Shown: positions 6,655 through 14,451 of the stretch, piece by piece | Layout of the letters: every line of letters begins with the position of its first letter | Numbering within the stretch: position 1 is the stretch's first letter | Origin: Propionibacteriaceae bacterium | GTDB taxonomy: Bacteria; Actinomycetota; Actinomycetes; Propionibacteriales; Propionibacteriaceae | Direction of reading: 5' to 3' | Assembly: GCA_030544185.1 (NCBI GenBank) | Contig: JAUNRO010000006.1 | Coordinates: 1,571-21,566 of the forward strand | Length of the DNA: 19,996 nucleotides | Position numbers and translations under genes: made by a program | The notes under the pieces: model-generated | What the model was told of the DNA's origin: nothing | Databases searched by the model: none | The model's input: only the letters and a program-made list of their open reading frames with translations

Positions 6655-8085
6655 ATGAAGCCTGTGAACCTGATGTTTCTCGGTGCGGTCGGCACGGTGA
6701 CCGGCTCGAAATACCTGCTGACGATCGCTGAGCGCCGCGTCCTGGTCGATGCGGGCATGTTCCAGGGCGAGAAGCAGTGGCGCGAGCTCAACTGGGCCGA
6801 GTTCCCGGTCGACCCGGCGACGATCACCGACGTCCTCCTCACCCACGCGCACACCGATCACGCGAGCTATCTGCCGGCGCTGGTGCGTCAGGGGTTTGCA
6901 GGCCCGATCTGGGCAACGGAGGGTACGCGCCGGTTGGCGGAGATCGTCCTGCGCGATGCGGGCCGGCTGCAGGAGTCACAGGCCGCCGAGGCCAATGCGG
7001 GCGGCTGGTCGAAGCACTCCCCCGCGCTGGCGCTCTATACGACCGCGGACGTCGAGAACACCCTGCCGCTGTTCCAGCGCGTCGACTGGGACACCGAGGT
7101 CGACCTCGGCGAGGGGCTGAGCGCGACGTGGACGAGGTCGGGCCACATCCTCGGCTCGGCCAGCGTGCACGTGCGGGTCGACGAGGCGGATGTGCTGTTC
7201 TCCGGCGATGTCGGGCGCCATGACCATCCGATCCTCAAGCCGCGGGCGATCCCGGAGGGTGCACGGTTCGTGCTGATCGAGTCGACCTATGGCGACCGGG
7301 AACACCCCGAGCCCGACGGCCCTGGCCACGAGGATCTCGCCGCCGCCATCCGCCGCACGGTCGGCGCCGGCGGTGAGGTGATCATTCCCGCGTTTGCGAT
7401 CGACCGCACCGAGGCCGTCCTGCGCGCCCTCACCGAGATGTATCGCGCCGAGCGCATCCCCGATGTCCCCGTCATCGTCGACGGGCCGATGGCGTTGGCC
7501 GCGCTCGATGTCTATCGCGACGAGTCGCTGGACGAGCTCCGCGACGACATCGACGTGGACGACTTCACGGGGCTGCCGCAACTGCGCGAGGTGCGCTCGG
7601 GCCGGGAGTCCAAGACGCTCAACAAGCGCTCCGGGCCGCGGATCATCGTGTCCTCCTCGGGCATGGCCGAGGGCGGCCGCGTGCTGCATCATCTCGCCCG
7701 CGCCCTGCCCGACCCGAAGAGCACGGTGGTGCTCACCGGCTTCCAGGCGGAGGGCACCCGGGGCCGCGACCTCGAGGAGGGCGCCCACCAGGTCAAGATC
7801 AACGGCCGCTATGTCAAGGTGCGCGCGACGATCGTCCGCGACCGGGAGTTCTCGGTCCACGGCGACTGCTCCGATCTGCTCGACTGGCTGCGGGAGCTCG
7901 ATGAGGAGCCGGAGACGGTGTTCGTCACCCACGGCGAGGCGGACGTCGCCGCCTCGTTCGCGGAGCGGATCGAGCAGGAGTTCGGCTGGACCGCGGTCGT
8001 GCCGCGCTATGGCGAGGTGGTCACCCTCAACCCGCCCACCGACGGCCTCGACACCGATTTCGAGTCCGCCGCCGACCGGCCCTGA
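6655..8085 (+). CDS. MBL-fold/beta-CASP metallohydrolase (RNase-like)
   Basis: A 476-aa protein with the complete metallo-beta-lactamase set: H64-A-H66-T-D68-H69, H164 in S-G-H-I-L-G, D185 in F-S-G-D-V-G-R and a late H-G-E. The beta-CASP insert is marked by E-S-T-Y-G-D-R-x-H (209-217), S-S-S-G-M and G-F-Q-A-E-G-T-R-G-R. A C-terminal V-H-G-D-C-S-D motif follows. This is the architecture of CPSF73/TTHA0252-type RNA-processing nucleases, so a zinc-dependent endo- or exoribonuclease role is likely but unproven. It starts 33 bp after the DprE2-like gene. No Shine-Dalgarno precedes the ATG at 6655, and an in-frame ATG at 6673 is an alternative that would still keep the first strand largely intact. 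Confidence 0.9.
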   Translation: MKPVNLMFLGAVGTVTGSKYLLTIAERRVLVDAGMFQGEKQWRELNWAEFPVDPATITDVLLTHAHTDHASYLPALVRQGFAGPIWATEGTRRLAEIVLRDAGRLQESQAAEANAGGWSKHSPALALYTTADVENTLPLFQRVDWDTEVDLGEGLSATWTRSGHILGSASVHVRVDEADVLFSGDVGRHDHPILKPRAIPEGARFVLIESTYGDREHPEPDGPGHEDLAAAIRRTVGAGGEVIIPAFAIDRTEAVLRALTEMYRAERIPDVPVIVDGPMALAALDVYRDESLDELRDDIDVDDFTGLPQLREVRSGRESKTLNKRSGPRIIVSSSGMAEGGRVLHHLARALPDPKSTVVLTGFQAEGTRGRDLEEGAHQVKINGRYVKVRATIVRDREFSVHGDCSDLLDWLRELDEEPETVFVTHGEADVAASFAERIEQEFGWTAVVPRYGEVVTLNPPTDGLDTDFESAADRP

Positions 8086-8126
8086 GCGGTCCGCCCCGCG
8101 ATCGGCCTCGGGCTCGGCATCCAGTT

Positions 8127-8132
8127 GATAAT
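8127..8132 (+). promoter_or_regulatory. Weak candidate -10 element upstream of the Hsp70-like gene
   Basis: GATAAT in the otherwise very GC-rich 119-bp gap between the MBL protein and the Hsp70-like gene, about 72 nt upstream of the latter's ATG. No recognisable -35 hexamer lies 16-18 bp upstream. Called only because AT-rich hexamers are rare here. Confidence 0.25.
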
Positions 8133-8204
8133 CTCGGTCCGGGATGGGGTCGTGCTTCCCCCGGGGGCCAGCCCCACGGTGCGGCCCGCCGGAGGAGCCG
8201 AATC

Positions 8205-9704
8205 ATGGATCTAGGTGTGGACTTCGGGACCACGCGCACCATCACCGCCGCCGCTGATCGCGGGAACTATCCGGTGGTGAGCCTGACCGACCAGCTGGGC
8301 GATTCCCACGACTGGTTCCCCTCGGTCGTATCGGTGCGGGACGGCCAGCTCGTCCACGGCTTCGACGCCCTGGCTGCCGCCGAGGAGGGCGCACCGCTCC
8401 TGCGCTCATTCAAGCGCGCGCTCGCCGCGCCCGACTTCGGCCCCGACACGCTGTTGCGGATCGGCGAGGCGACGTTCCCCGCGGTGAAGATCCTCGAGTC
8501 CCATCTGCGGGCACTGCGCGAGGCGCTCATCGCCTCGGGCGTGGACTGGGCCTCGGTCGACTCGACCGTCGTCGCCGTCCCCGCCCACGCCCACGGTTCC
8601 CAGCGCTTCTGGACCCTGGAGACGTTTCGCCGCGCCGGCTTCCCGGTGACCGCGATGATGAACGAGCCGTCGGCGGCGGGCTTCGAATACACCCACCGCC
8701 AGCCGAAGACGCTGAGCTCGAAGCGCACCCGGCTGATCGTCTATGACCTCGGCGGCGGGACGTTCGACGCCTCGCTGGTCAAGGTCGAGGGCACCGCGCA
8801 TGAGGTCGTGGAGTCCCTCGGCGTCAACGCGCTGGGCGGCGACGACTTCGACCGGGTGCTCGCCGATCTGGCCCTGTCCGCAGCCGGGACCTCGGCCTCC
8901 GCGCTGTCGCCGGCCCAGAGCGATGATCTGCTCATCGCCTGCCGCGAGGCCAAGGAGCGGCTCTCGCCGCAGACCCGGCGCATCGCCCTCGAGGTCGGCT
9001 CGGAGGTGGTCGTGGTCCTCGTTGACGACTTCTATGCCGCCGCGACCCCGCTGGTGGAGGCGAGCCTGGATGCGATGCTGCCGCTGCTGGGCGGGCTCGA
9101 CGCCGCGACGGCGGACCTCAGCGAGGTCGCCGGCATCTATCTCGTCGGCGGTGGCTCCGGCCTGCCGCTGGTCCCGCGGCTGCTGCGCGAGCGCTTCGGC
9201 CGCCGCGTCCACCGCTCGCCCTATCCCGCCGCCTCGACCGCCATCGGCCTCGCGATCGCGGCCGATGCCCAGTCGGGGTTCTCGCTCACCGACCGGCTGT
9301 CCCGCGGCTTCGGCGTCTTCCGGGAGGTCGCCGACGGCCGGGCCCTGAGCTTCGATCCGATCGTCGACCGCTCGGCCGAGGTGCCGAGCGATGGTGAGCA
9401 CGTGGTCGTCCGGCGCTATCGGGCGCGGCACAACGTGGGTGATTTCCGCTTCGTGGAGTACGCCCAGCTGGACCGCTCGGGCCATCCCGCGGGCGACGTC
9501 GTGCCTTTCGGCCGGGTGGTGTTCCCGTTCGAGGCGCAGCTGCAGGGCGCCGGGTCCGCCGGCCCGGGCGTCGCGGTGGAGCGCCGGGACGCAGGGCCGG
9601 AGATCGAGGAGCGTTATGTGATCGACCCGAACGGCATCGTGACCGTCCGGATCACCGACCTCGACACCGGCTTCGCGCTCGAGGAGTCCCTCGCGGGCAG
9701 CTGA
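8205..9704 (+). CDS. Hsp70 family (DnaK-like) ATPase
   Basis: A 499-aa protein with an N-terminal actin-like ATPase domain (about 1-360) and a short C-terminal beta-type region (about 370-499) in place of a full DnaK substrate-binding domain and lid. ATPase motifs: phosphate-1 G-V-D-F-G-T-T-R (4-11), N-E-P-S-A-A (153-158), phosphate-2 Y-D-L-G-G-G-T-F-D (180-188) and adenosine-site [10 protein letters not shown] (312-321). No DnaK-type hydrophobic linker (V-L-L-L-D) is obvious where the domains meet. Such short Hsp70-like proteins are frequent in actinobacteria and their clients are unknown. GGAGGAG (8191-8197), 7 nt upstream, fixes the ATG. No DnaJ or GrpE gene is nearby. Confident as a family call; not DnaK itself. 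Confidence 0.93.
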   Translation: MDLGVDFGTTRTITAAADRGNYPVVSLTDQLGDSHDWFPSVVSVRDGQLVHGFDALAAAEEGAPLLRSFKRALAAPDFGPDTLLRIGEATFPAVKILESHLRALREALIASGVDWASVDSTVVAVPAHAHGSQRFWTLETFRRAGFPVTAMMNEPSAAGFEYTHRQPKTLSSKRTRLIVYDLGGGTFDASLVKVEGTAHEVVESLGVNALGGDDFDRVLADLALSAAGTSASALSPAQSDDLLIACREAKERLSPQTRRIALEVGSEVVVVLVDDFYAAATPLVEASLDAMLPLLGGLDAATADLSEVAGIYLVGGGSGLPLVPRLLRERFGRRVHRSPYPAASTAIGLAIAADAQSGFSLTDRLSRGFGVFREVADGRALSFDPIVDRSAEVPSDGEHVVVRRYRARHNVGDFRFVEYAQLDRSGHPAGDVVPFGRVVFPFEAQLQGAGSAGPGVAVERRDAGPEIEERYVIDPNGIVTVRITDLDTGFALEESLAGS

Positions 9705-9708
9705 CCGG

Positions 9709-9724
9709 CGCCGAGCGGTCGGCG
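9709..9724. terminator. Candidate stem-loop between convergent genes
   Basis: CGCCGA-GCGG-TCGGCG forms a 6-bp GC-rich stem with a 4-nt loop in the 33-bp gap between the Hsp70-like gene and the convergent MDMPI-like gene. Position and symmetry fit a bidirectional terminator; no T-tract follows on either strand. Confidence 0.4.
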
Positions 9725-9737
9725 GTCCAGGGGCCGT

Positions 9738-10448
9738 TCAGGCGAACTTCGGCGGCTCCGGCAGGTCGCCGTCGGTGCGCACGCCCTCGGTCAGGCCGCG
9801 GGTGATCCACCCGAGGATCGCGTCGCGACCACCCTTTAGCCTCACCGCGCCATCGCCGACCAGATAGCTCTCGCCCTCGTCGGTCTCGATCTGCACCCCC
9901 GGGAAGTCATCGCGCTGCTGGATGCGGAACACCGCGAGATCCAGCGCGTCCTCCAGGGCGTCCATGTCGGCCTCGTGCAGCTCCCACAGGGTGTCGAGGT
10001 CGTGGTGATGGATGAGGATCTCGGAGATGCGATAGGCGGGGATCAGATAGGCATTCACCGGCCCGACGGCCATCTCGACCTCCTCACTGGCCAGCGTGCC
10101 GTTGCGCAACTGATCGGCCGCGGCGGCGAACGCACCGTTGGCCTCGCGGAGCACCCGCTTCAGCTCGGCCGGAGGCAGCGCCGCGAGCTCCTCGATCTCG
10201 CCTTCGCGGGCTTCCATCGACTCATACATGGGCGTCTTGGTGCCGGTGACCGCCCATTCGAGCAGGCGGCTCAGCGCCCGGGCGTTCCCGGCGAGATGGG
10301 CGACCACATGGGCGCGGGTCCAGCCCTCGCACAACGACGGGGCAGCCATCTCCGCATCGGACAGGCTCTCCACGGTGGCCATCATCATGCCGGTCTCGCG
10401 CTCGAGCCGGTTGAGGTCGGCGGGCATGTACGCAGCAGTCTTCTTCAT
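9738..10448 (-). CDS. Maleylpyruvate isomerase/DinB-fold (MDMPI N-terminal) family protein
   Basis: A 236-aa cytoplasmic protein. The N-terminal part has [15 protein letters not shown] (40-54), the signature of the mycothiol-dependent maleylpyruvate isomerase metal-binding domain. His51 and the later E143-x3-H147 (in S-E-I-L-I-H-H-H-D) match the three metal ligands known for this fold. Members are thiol-dependent enzymes using mycothiol in actinobacteria; most, including this one, have no assigned reaction. The C-terminal part ([10 protein letters not shown] and onwards) resembles the small second domain of the family. The chosen ATG (10448) is the last in-frame ATG before the conserved helix with an M-K-K start; upstream frame is non-coding in character. 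A BenE-type transporter diverges from the same spacer, so an aromatic-catabolism link (maleylpyruvate is a gentisate product) is possible but not shown. Confidence 0.82.
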   Translation of the reverse strand: MKKTAAYMPADLNRLERETGMMMATVESLSDAEMAAPSLCEGWTRAHVVAHLAGNARALSRLLEWAVTGTKTPMYESMEAREGEIEELAALPPAELKRVLREANGAFAAAADQLRNGTLASEEVEMAVGPVNAYLIPAYRISEILIHHHDLDTLWELHEADMDALEDALDLAVFRIQQRDDFPGVQIETDEGESYLVGDGAVRLKGGRDAILGWITRGLTEGVRTDGDLPEPPKFA

Positions 10449-10490
10449 GGGAGTCAGTCTTGCCCCCCGCCCCCATCGCCGCCAGACCGG

Positions 10491-10506
10491 GTCCACCGGT
10501 GTGGAC
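10491..10506. repeat. Inverted repeat GTCCAC-CGGT-GTGGAC between divergent genes
   Basis: Perfect 6-bp arms around a 4-nt centre in the 163-bp spacer between the MDMPI-like gene (minus) and the BenE-like gene (plus). Its location fits an operator shared by both genes. No regulator gene is adjacent, and no convincing -35/-10 pair was found around it. Confidence 0.3.
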
Positions 10507-10602
10507 GACAAGGTGTCTCCAAACCGGCACAGCTGATGGCGCACCCGGCCGGCATGCGCAAGACTGCGCGGTGCCCCCGTGGAACAGATCACCTTGACGA
10601 TG

Positions 10603-10608
10603 AGGAGG
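10603..10608 (+). promoter_or_regulatory. Ribosome-binding site of the BenE-like gene
   Basis: AGGAGG lies 3 nt before the GTG at 10612 and inside the frame of the upstream candidate ATG at 10600. It favours the GTG start, although the spacing is shorter than usual. Confidence 0.45.
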
Positions 10609-10611
10609 ATC

Positions 10612-11859
10612 GTGTCCGACACGACGATCACAGACACCTATCGGCCGAGCCTGCGCCGCGACGTCTCGGCCTCGGCGATTCTCGCCGGGTTCATCGCGGT
10701 CGCGGTGTCCTATGCGGGCCCCCTGCTGGTGACGCTGGAGGCCGCGCGCGCGGGCGGTCTGTCGCCCGAGCTCACCGCGTCCTGGGTCTGGGCCATCTCC
10801 GTGGGCTCGGGCGTGATGAGCCTGATCTTCTCGTGGTTCACCCGCCAGCCGATCATGGTGGCCTGGTCGATCCCGGGTGCGGCGCTGCTGGTGACCTCGC
10901 TCGGACCCTATGTGGAGGCCGGGCGCTATTCCGATGTGATCGGGGCCTATGTGGTCTGCGGCATCGCCTCGGCGATCCTCGGCGCGACCGGTCTGGTCGG
11001 CAAGCTCATCGCCGCCACCCCGAAACCCATCACCGCCGCGGTCCTCGCCGGCGTCCTCTTCCCCTTCGCCATCAAGGTCGCCCAGGCCGTCGTGGACAAT
11101 CCACTGGTCGCGGGCGGCTTGATCATCGGCTATCTGATCGGGCGCCGCTGGAACCCGCGCTATGCGGTGTTCGTGGCGATGGCCTTCGGCGGCATGCTCG
11201 CCGCGGTGTCCGGGGCGACCGACCCGCTCGCGGTCGATATCGCGCTCACCGTCCCGGTCTGGGTCACCCCGACCTTCTCACTGCAGGCGATTCTGGAGAT
11301 CGCGGTGCCGCTGTTCATCGTCACCGCCGCCGGCCAGAACGCGCCGGGCCTGATCGTCATGCACCACTCGGGCTATGACGCCAACGACAAGCTCCTGCTC
11401 GGCAGCGCCGGTGTCGCCTCGGCGATCTTCTCCCCGTTCAGCAGCCACGCCCTCAATTTCGCGGCGGTCACGGCCGCGATCGCGACCTCGGCGGAGTCCC
11501 ACCCGGACAAGCGCCGCCGCTATATCGCCGGCATGTCGTGCGGGGTGTTCTATATCGTCGGCGGCTTCCTCGCGACGTTCATCGTGTCGCTGTTCTCCGC
11601 GATCCCGCCCGGCATGATCACCGCGCTCGCCGGCGTGGCGCTGCTCAGCCCGCTGCAGAACTCGCTCTATGACACCATGCACGAGGGCAAGCACCACAAG
11701 TCCGTCATCGAGGCCGCGCTCATCACGCTCGCCGTGACGATCTCCGGCATCACCGCGTTCGGCATCGTCTCGGCCTTCTGGGGCCTGCTGGCCGGCATCG
11801 TGGCGTACGCGATCCTGCGGCCGCGGCCGCCCAAACCGGACCCCGCCGCCGAGATCTGA
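10612..11859 (+). CDS. benE: BenE family benzoate/H+ symporter
   Basis: A 415-aa polytopic membrane protein, roughly 11-12 hydrophobic segments. The first part has the family pattern A-G-F-I-A-V-A-V-S-Y-A-G-P followed by S-W-V-W-A-I-S-V-G-S-G and then Q-P-I-M-V-A-W-S-I-P-G-A-A-L; the middle has A-A-G-Q-N-A-P-G and F-S-P-F-S-S-H-A-L-N. These match BenE transporters, which import benzoate with a proton. The exact aromatic substrate is not readable. Starts at 10579 (GTG), 10600 (ATG) and 10612 (GTG) share the frame; AGGAGG just upstream favours 10612. No benzoate-degradation enzymes lie downstream, so it acts with genes elsewhere. Eleven of its twelve tyrosine codons are TAT, odd for such a GC-rich gene. 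Two candidate hairpins follow it. Confidence 0.9.
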   Translation: MSDTTITDTYRPSLRRDVSASAILAGFIAVAVSYAGPLLVTLEAARAGGLSPELTASWVWAISVGSGVMSLIFSWFTRQPIMVAWSIPGAALLVTSLGPYVEAGRYSDVIGAYVVCGIASAILGATGLVGKLIAATPKPITAAVLAGVLFPFAIKVAQAVVDNPLVAGGLIIGYLIGRRWNPRYAVFVAMAFGGMLAAVSGATDPLAVDIALTVPVWVTPTFSLQAILEIAVPLFIVTAAGQNAPGLIVMHHSGYDANDKLLLGSAGVASAIFSPFSSHALNFAAVTAAIATSAESHPDKRRRYIAGMSCGVFYIVGGFLATFIVSLFSAIPPGMITALAGVALLSPLQNSLYDTMHEGKHHKSVIEAALITLAVTISGITAFGIVSAFWGLLAGIVAYAILRPRPPKPDPAAEI

Positions 11860-11869
11860 CTGGTCAGTG

Positions 11870-11892
11870 GGCTGGTCGTGGTCGCACCAGCC
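11870..11892 (+). terminator. Candidate hairpin downstream of the BenE-like gene
   Basis: GGCTGGT and ACCAGCC form a perfect 7-bp stem around a 9-nt loop, starting 11 nt after the benE stop. No T-tract follows. The rest of the 202-bp gap up to 12061 holds no convincing gene; a second, stronger hairpin lies at 12008-12043. Confidence 0.4.
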
Positions 11893-12007
11893 ACCACGCC
11901 AAGGCCACGAGCACCACCGTGAGCACACCTCCGCCGACCCAAGAATCAAGAGGGCTTGGAGCCGCTGCCGAGGGAGGGCTGCATCGCGCATAGCTTCCGG
12001 CACAGCA

Positions 12008-12043
12008 CAGGGCCCGGCCTCCGTCAGGGAGGCGCGGGCCCTG
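12008..12043. terminator. Strong bidirectional hairpin between benE and the sulfur operon
   Basis: CAGGGCCCG-GCCTCC and its near-perfect complement GGAGGC-GCGGGCCCTG form a stem of about 14 bp with one bulge and a short loop. It lies 18 bp beyond the stop of the chelatase-Tpx gene and about 150 bp beyond benE, so it can end both convergent transcription units. There is no T-tract, which is common for actinobacterial terminators. Confidence 0.65.
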
Positions 12044-12061
12044 TCGCGTTGATGCTCGGCG

Positions 12062-12559
12062 TCAGCCCAGCGCAGCCGTCGCCGCGTCGTAGTCCGGCTC
12101 TTGGCCGATCTCAGGCACCAACTCGGAATGGATGACGGTGCCGTCGGTGTCGAGCACGACGACCGAGCGGGCCAGCAGGCCCTGGAGCGGGCCGTCGGCC
12201 ATCGTCACGCCGTAGTCGGCGCCGAAGCTCGACTTGAACACCGAGCCGGTCTTGACCTTGTCGATGCCCTCGGCACCGCAGAAGCGCGCCTGCGCGAACG
12301 GCAGGTCGGCCGAGACGTTGAGGACGGTGGTGTTGTCATAGCCCGCGGCGAGCTCGTTGAACTTGCGGACGCTGGTCGCGCACACGCCCGTATCGATGCT
12401 CGGGAAGATGTTGAGGACAACGCGCTGACCCGACAGTTCGGACAGCTGGATCTCGGCGAGGTCGGCGCCGGTCACGGAGAAATCGGGGGCGGGGGTGCCC
12501 TGGGAGGGCAGGTCCCCGACGGTCTGGACGGGGTTTCCCTTGAAAGCAGTAGTGGCCAT
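12062..12559 (-). CDS. tpx: Thiol peroxidase (Tpx), nested as the C-terminal part of the chelatase frame
   Basis: From the internal ATG at 12559 the frame encodes 165 aa, the normal length of a stand-alone Tpx. Tpx is a thioredoxin-dependent 2-Cys peroxiredoxin that reduces H2O2 and organic hydroperoxides. It shows the typical F-P-S-I-D-T-G-V-C60-A-T-S-V-R-K-F-N peroxidatic site and the resolving cysteine C94 in F-A-Q-A-R-F-C, close to the C61/C95 of E. coli Tpx. The N-terminus (A-F-K-G-N-P, then G-x-x-P-A-P-D-F) is also complete, so nothing of Tpx was lost at the join. No clear Shine-Dalgarno precedes the ATG; a poor -10-like TAAACA ends 7 nt upstream, so leaderless initiation is conceivable but weakly supported. 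Independent translation or only fused product are both possible. Confidence 0.85.
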   Translation of the reverse strand: MATTAFKGNPVQTVGDLPSQGTPAPDFSVTGADLAEIQLSELSGQRVVLNIFPSIDTGVCATSVRKFNELAAGYDNTTVLNVSADLPFAQARFCGAEGIDKVKTGSVFKSSFGADYGVTMADGPLQGLLARSVVVLDTDGTVIHSELVPEIGQEPDYDAATAALG

Positions 12560-13258
12560 GCGCACATGTTTAGCAGGCCCCGTGAAACGCTCGACCAGCA
12601 GGTCGATCAACGCGGGATGCGCGCCGATCGGCGCCGTGGTCAGGTCCCCTCCCGCGGCCGCCAGTCGGCGGTGGAAGAAGCCTTCGGCGAGGAGGTACGC
12701 CGCGACCGCGACGTTCCCGCGGGAACGCGTGAGTTGTTCTGTGACAGGGATTCCGGGCCCGGAGAGGACGCCCAGCGACACGCGAACCCCCATTCGCTCG
12801 GCCAGCCCGTCGGCGACGCGGTGCGCGAGTGCATGCCAGGATTCGCGCGCCGATCCGGTGGCGCCCAGGACGACCGGCTCCCCCGTCCAGCCCGCCTCGG
12901 CGAGCCGGTCGGCGAGCGCGTCGATGATTCGGGGGTCGTCGCCCAACGGCGAGGTCACCTCGACGTCGGCATGCGCGGGCAGTTCGGCGGCCAGCGCTTC
13001 GGGGATGTCGGCACGGATGTGGTAGCCCTCGCTCAGCAGCAGAGGCACGACCACCACCCGCGAGGTCCTGTGCTCCACGTCCGCGTCGACCTCATCGGCG
13101 ACCTCGGCCAGCACCTGTGCGAGCGTCGGTTCGAGGACGTCGAGCCACGCGATCCGGACCGGGCCGACCCTCTCGGCAACAGCCGCCCGGATCGCCTCGA
13201 CGGTCGCCTGGCCCGCCGGGTCCTTGGTCCCGTGCGCGGCGAGGATGCGGATGGTCAC
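12062..13258 (-). CDS. sirB: Sirohydrochlorin chelatase fused in frame to thiol peroxidase
   Basis: The frame beginning at GTG 13258 runs 398 codons without a stop. Residues 1-233 are a sirohydrochlorin (ferro)chelatase of the CbiX/SirB type, which inserts Fe2+ to make siroheme. His9 (A-A-H-G-T-K-D-P-A) and His80 ([11 protein letters not shown]) are the two catalytic histidines; a second, degenerate repeat half follows, with G-F-F-H-R at about 203-207. Residues 234-398 are a full Tpx starting at its own Met (see nested entry). The GTG start overlaps the cysG stop by 4 nt (GTGA). Function fits the neighbours: CysG makes sirohydrochlorin and SirA uses siroheme. The missing chelatase stop is unusual; an out-of-frame TAA sits at 12570-12572, 10 nt before the Tpx ATG, so a single-base indel or sequencing error could have joined two genes. 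Chelatase identity is firm; a true fusion protein is uncertain. Confidence 0.85.
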   Translation of the reverse strand: MTIRILAAHGTKDPAGQATVEAIRAAVAERVGPVRIAWLDVLEPTLAQVLAEVADEVDADVEHRTSRVVVVPLLLSEGYHIRADIPEALAAELPAHADVEVTSPLGDDPRIIDALADRLAEAGWTGEPVVLGATGSARESWHALAHRVADGLAERMGVRVSLGVLSGPGIPVTEQLTRSRGNVAVAAYLLAEGFFHRRLAAAGGDLTTAPIGAHPALIDLLVERFTGPAKHVRMATTAFKGNPVQTVGDLPSQGTPAPDFSVTGADLAEIQLSELSGQRVVLNIFPSIDTGVCATSVRKFNELAAGYDNTTVLNVSADLPFAQARFCGAEGIDKVKTGSVFKSSFGADYGVTMADGPLQGLLARSVVVLDTDGTVIHSELVPEIGQEPDYDAATAALG

Positions 13259-14451
13259 GCGGCGGGAAGCTCGTCCCAGTCGGGCCCGAGGCGCACGACA
13301 TCGCCGATGACGATGACGGCCGGCGCCTGTACGCCCCGGGCCTCCGCGACGTCGGCAACCGAGGCCAAGGGCGCGACGGTGACGCGCTGCCCCGGCGTAC
13401 ACCCCCGCTCGATCAGCGCCACCGGGCACTCGGCTGACCTGCCGCCGGCGACCAGCGCCGCCGCGGTCGTGCGCAGCCCCGCGACGCCCATCAGCACGAC
13501 GAGCGTGTGCCCCGAATCCGTCGGGAGAGTCGGCAGCTGATCGTGCCCCGTGACCACGGTGAACCCGCGCGACACCCCGCGATGCGTCACCGGGATCCCG
13601 GCGGCGGCCGGCACGGCCAGGGCGCTGCTGATGCCCGGCACGACCTCGACGTCGACCCCCGCCTCGACGCAGGCGAGCCGTTCCTCCTCGCCGCGACCGA
13701 GCACATAGGGGTCGCCGCCCTTGAGCCGGACGACCCCGCGGCCGGCGGAGGCGTGCTCGACGAGCAGGCGGTTGATCTCATGCTGGGGCACCGGATGGTG
13801 GCCGGTCGTCTTGCCGACGTCGATGACGATCACGTCCGGGTCGAGGGTGTCGAGCACGGCCTGCGGGGCCAGCCGGTCGATGACCACGACGTCGGCGCTG
13901 TGCAGCAGCGTCAGGGCGCGCGAGGTCAGCAGCCCGGCGTCGCCGGGACCGCCGCCGACCAGCGCGACCCAGCCGGCGTGCGGCCGGCGCGGACGCAGCC
14001 CGACGGGGCCGGTGCGCAGGTCGTGGCTGATCCGGTTGCGGATCTCCACCGAACGGATCGGGTCGGCCGAGGACACCGCGACGGTGACGCCCCCGGTGGG
14101 GGTATCGACGGTGGCCCGGGCCGGCACCACGGCGGTCCCGGCGCGCGATTCGGACGCGTTCACGCACCAGAGGCCGCGCTCGGTGGCCATCTCGACGACC
14201 TTGCGGTCGATCTCGGGGTCGCCGGTCGCGGTGTGCACCAGGCGCATCCCGTCGAGGTCCTCCGGCGCGACGCCGCGGGCGTGCCAGCGTACGCCCGGGG
14301 GCAACTCCCGCAGCGCGGTGCACAGCACCGGCGCCACGACCGTCACCTCGGCGCCGGCGTCGACGAACGCGCGGACCCGGCGGGCGGACACGGGCCCGCC
14401 GCCAACCGCGAGCACGGGCACGCCGCACAGATCGACCGACAGGGAGAACAC
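13255..14451 (-). CDS. cysG: Siroheme synthase CysG-type: precorrin-2 dehydrogenase + uroporphyrinogen-III C-methyltransferase
   Basis: A 398-aa two-domain enzyme. Residues 1 to about 150 form a Met8/SirC-like NAD-dependent precorrin-2 dehydrogenase with G-G-G-P-V-S-A-R-R (17-25) and a C-V-N-A-S-E-S-R segment. Residues about 162-398 are a SAM-dependent SUMT domain: [25 protein letters not shown], and [22 protein letters not shown]. Together they turn uroporphyrinogen III into sirohydrochlorin. Iron insertion is probably done by the chelatase encoded next, whose GTG overlaps this stop by 4 nt. The GTG start directly follows the cysN TGA with no gap, so translation is likely coupled. The dehydrogenase half has Ser-Glu-Ser where many Met8-like proteins have an acidic D-D, so chelation by this half is doubtful. 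Confidence 0.93.
   Translation of the reverse strand: MFSLSVDLCGVPVLAVGGGPVSARRVRAFVDAGAEVTVVAPVLCTALRELPPGVRWHARGVAPEDLDGMRLVHTATGDPEIDRKVVEMATERGLWCVNASESRAGTAVVPARATVDTPTGGVTVAVSSADPIRSVEIRNRISHDLRTGPVGLRPRRPHAGWVALVGGGPGDAGLLTSRALTLLHSADVVVIDRLAPQAVLDTLDPDVIVIDVGKTTGHHPVPQHEINRLLVEHASAGRGVVRLKGGDPYVLGRGEEERLACVEAGVDVEVVPGISSALAVPAAAGIPVTHRGVSRGFTVVTGHDQLPTLPTDSGHTLVVLMGVAGLRTTAAALVAGGRSAECPVALIERGCTPGQRVTVAPLASVADVAEARGVQAPAVIVIGDVVRLGPDWDELPAA

Noticed and set aside
11868..12000. Possible small minus-strand peptide ending in a hydrophobic L-T-V-V-L-V-A-L-A-W-W-L-V-R-P-R-P segment
   Set aside because: The frame looks like a small membrane protein end but has no usable start codon or ribosome site; its only upstream extension runs into the terminator hairpin.
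11867..12052. 61-codon plus-strand frame after benE
   Set aside because: Low-complexity Arg/Ser/Ala/His composition, no ribosome site, and it crosses the hairpin at 12008-12043.
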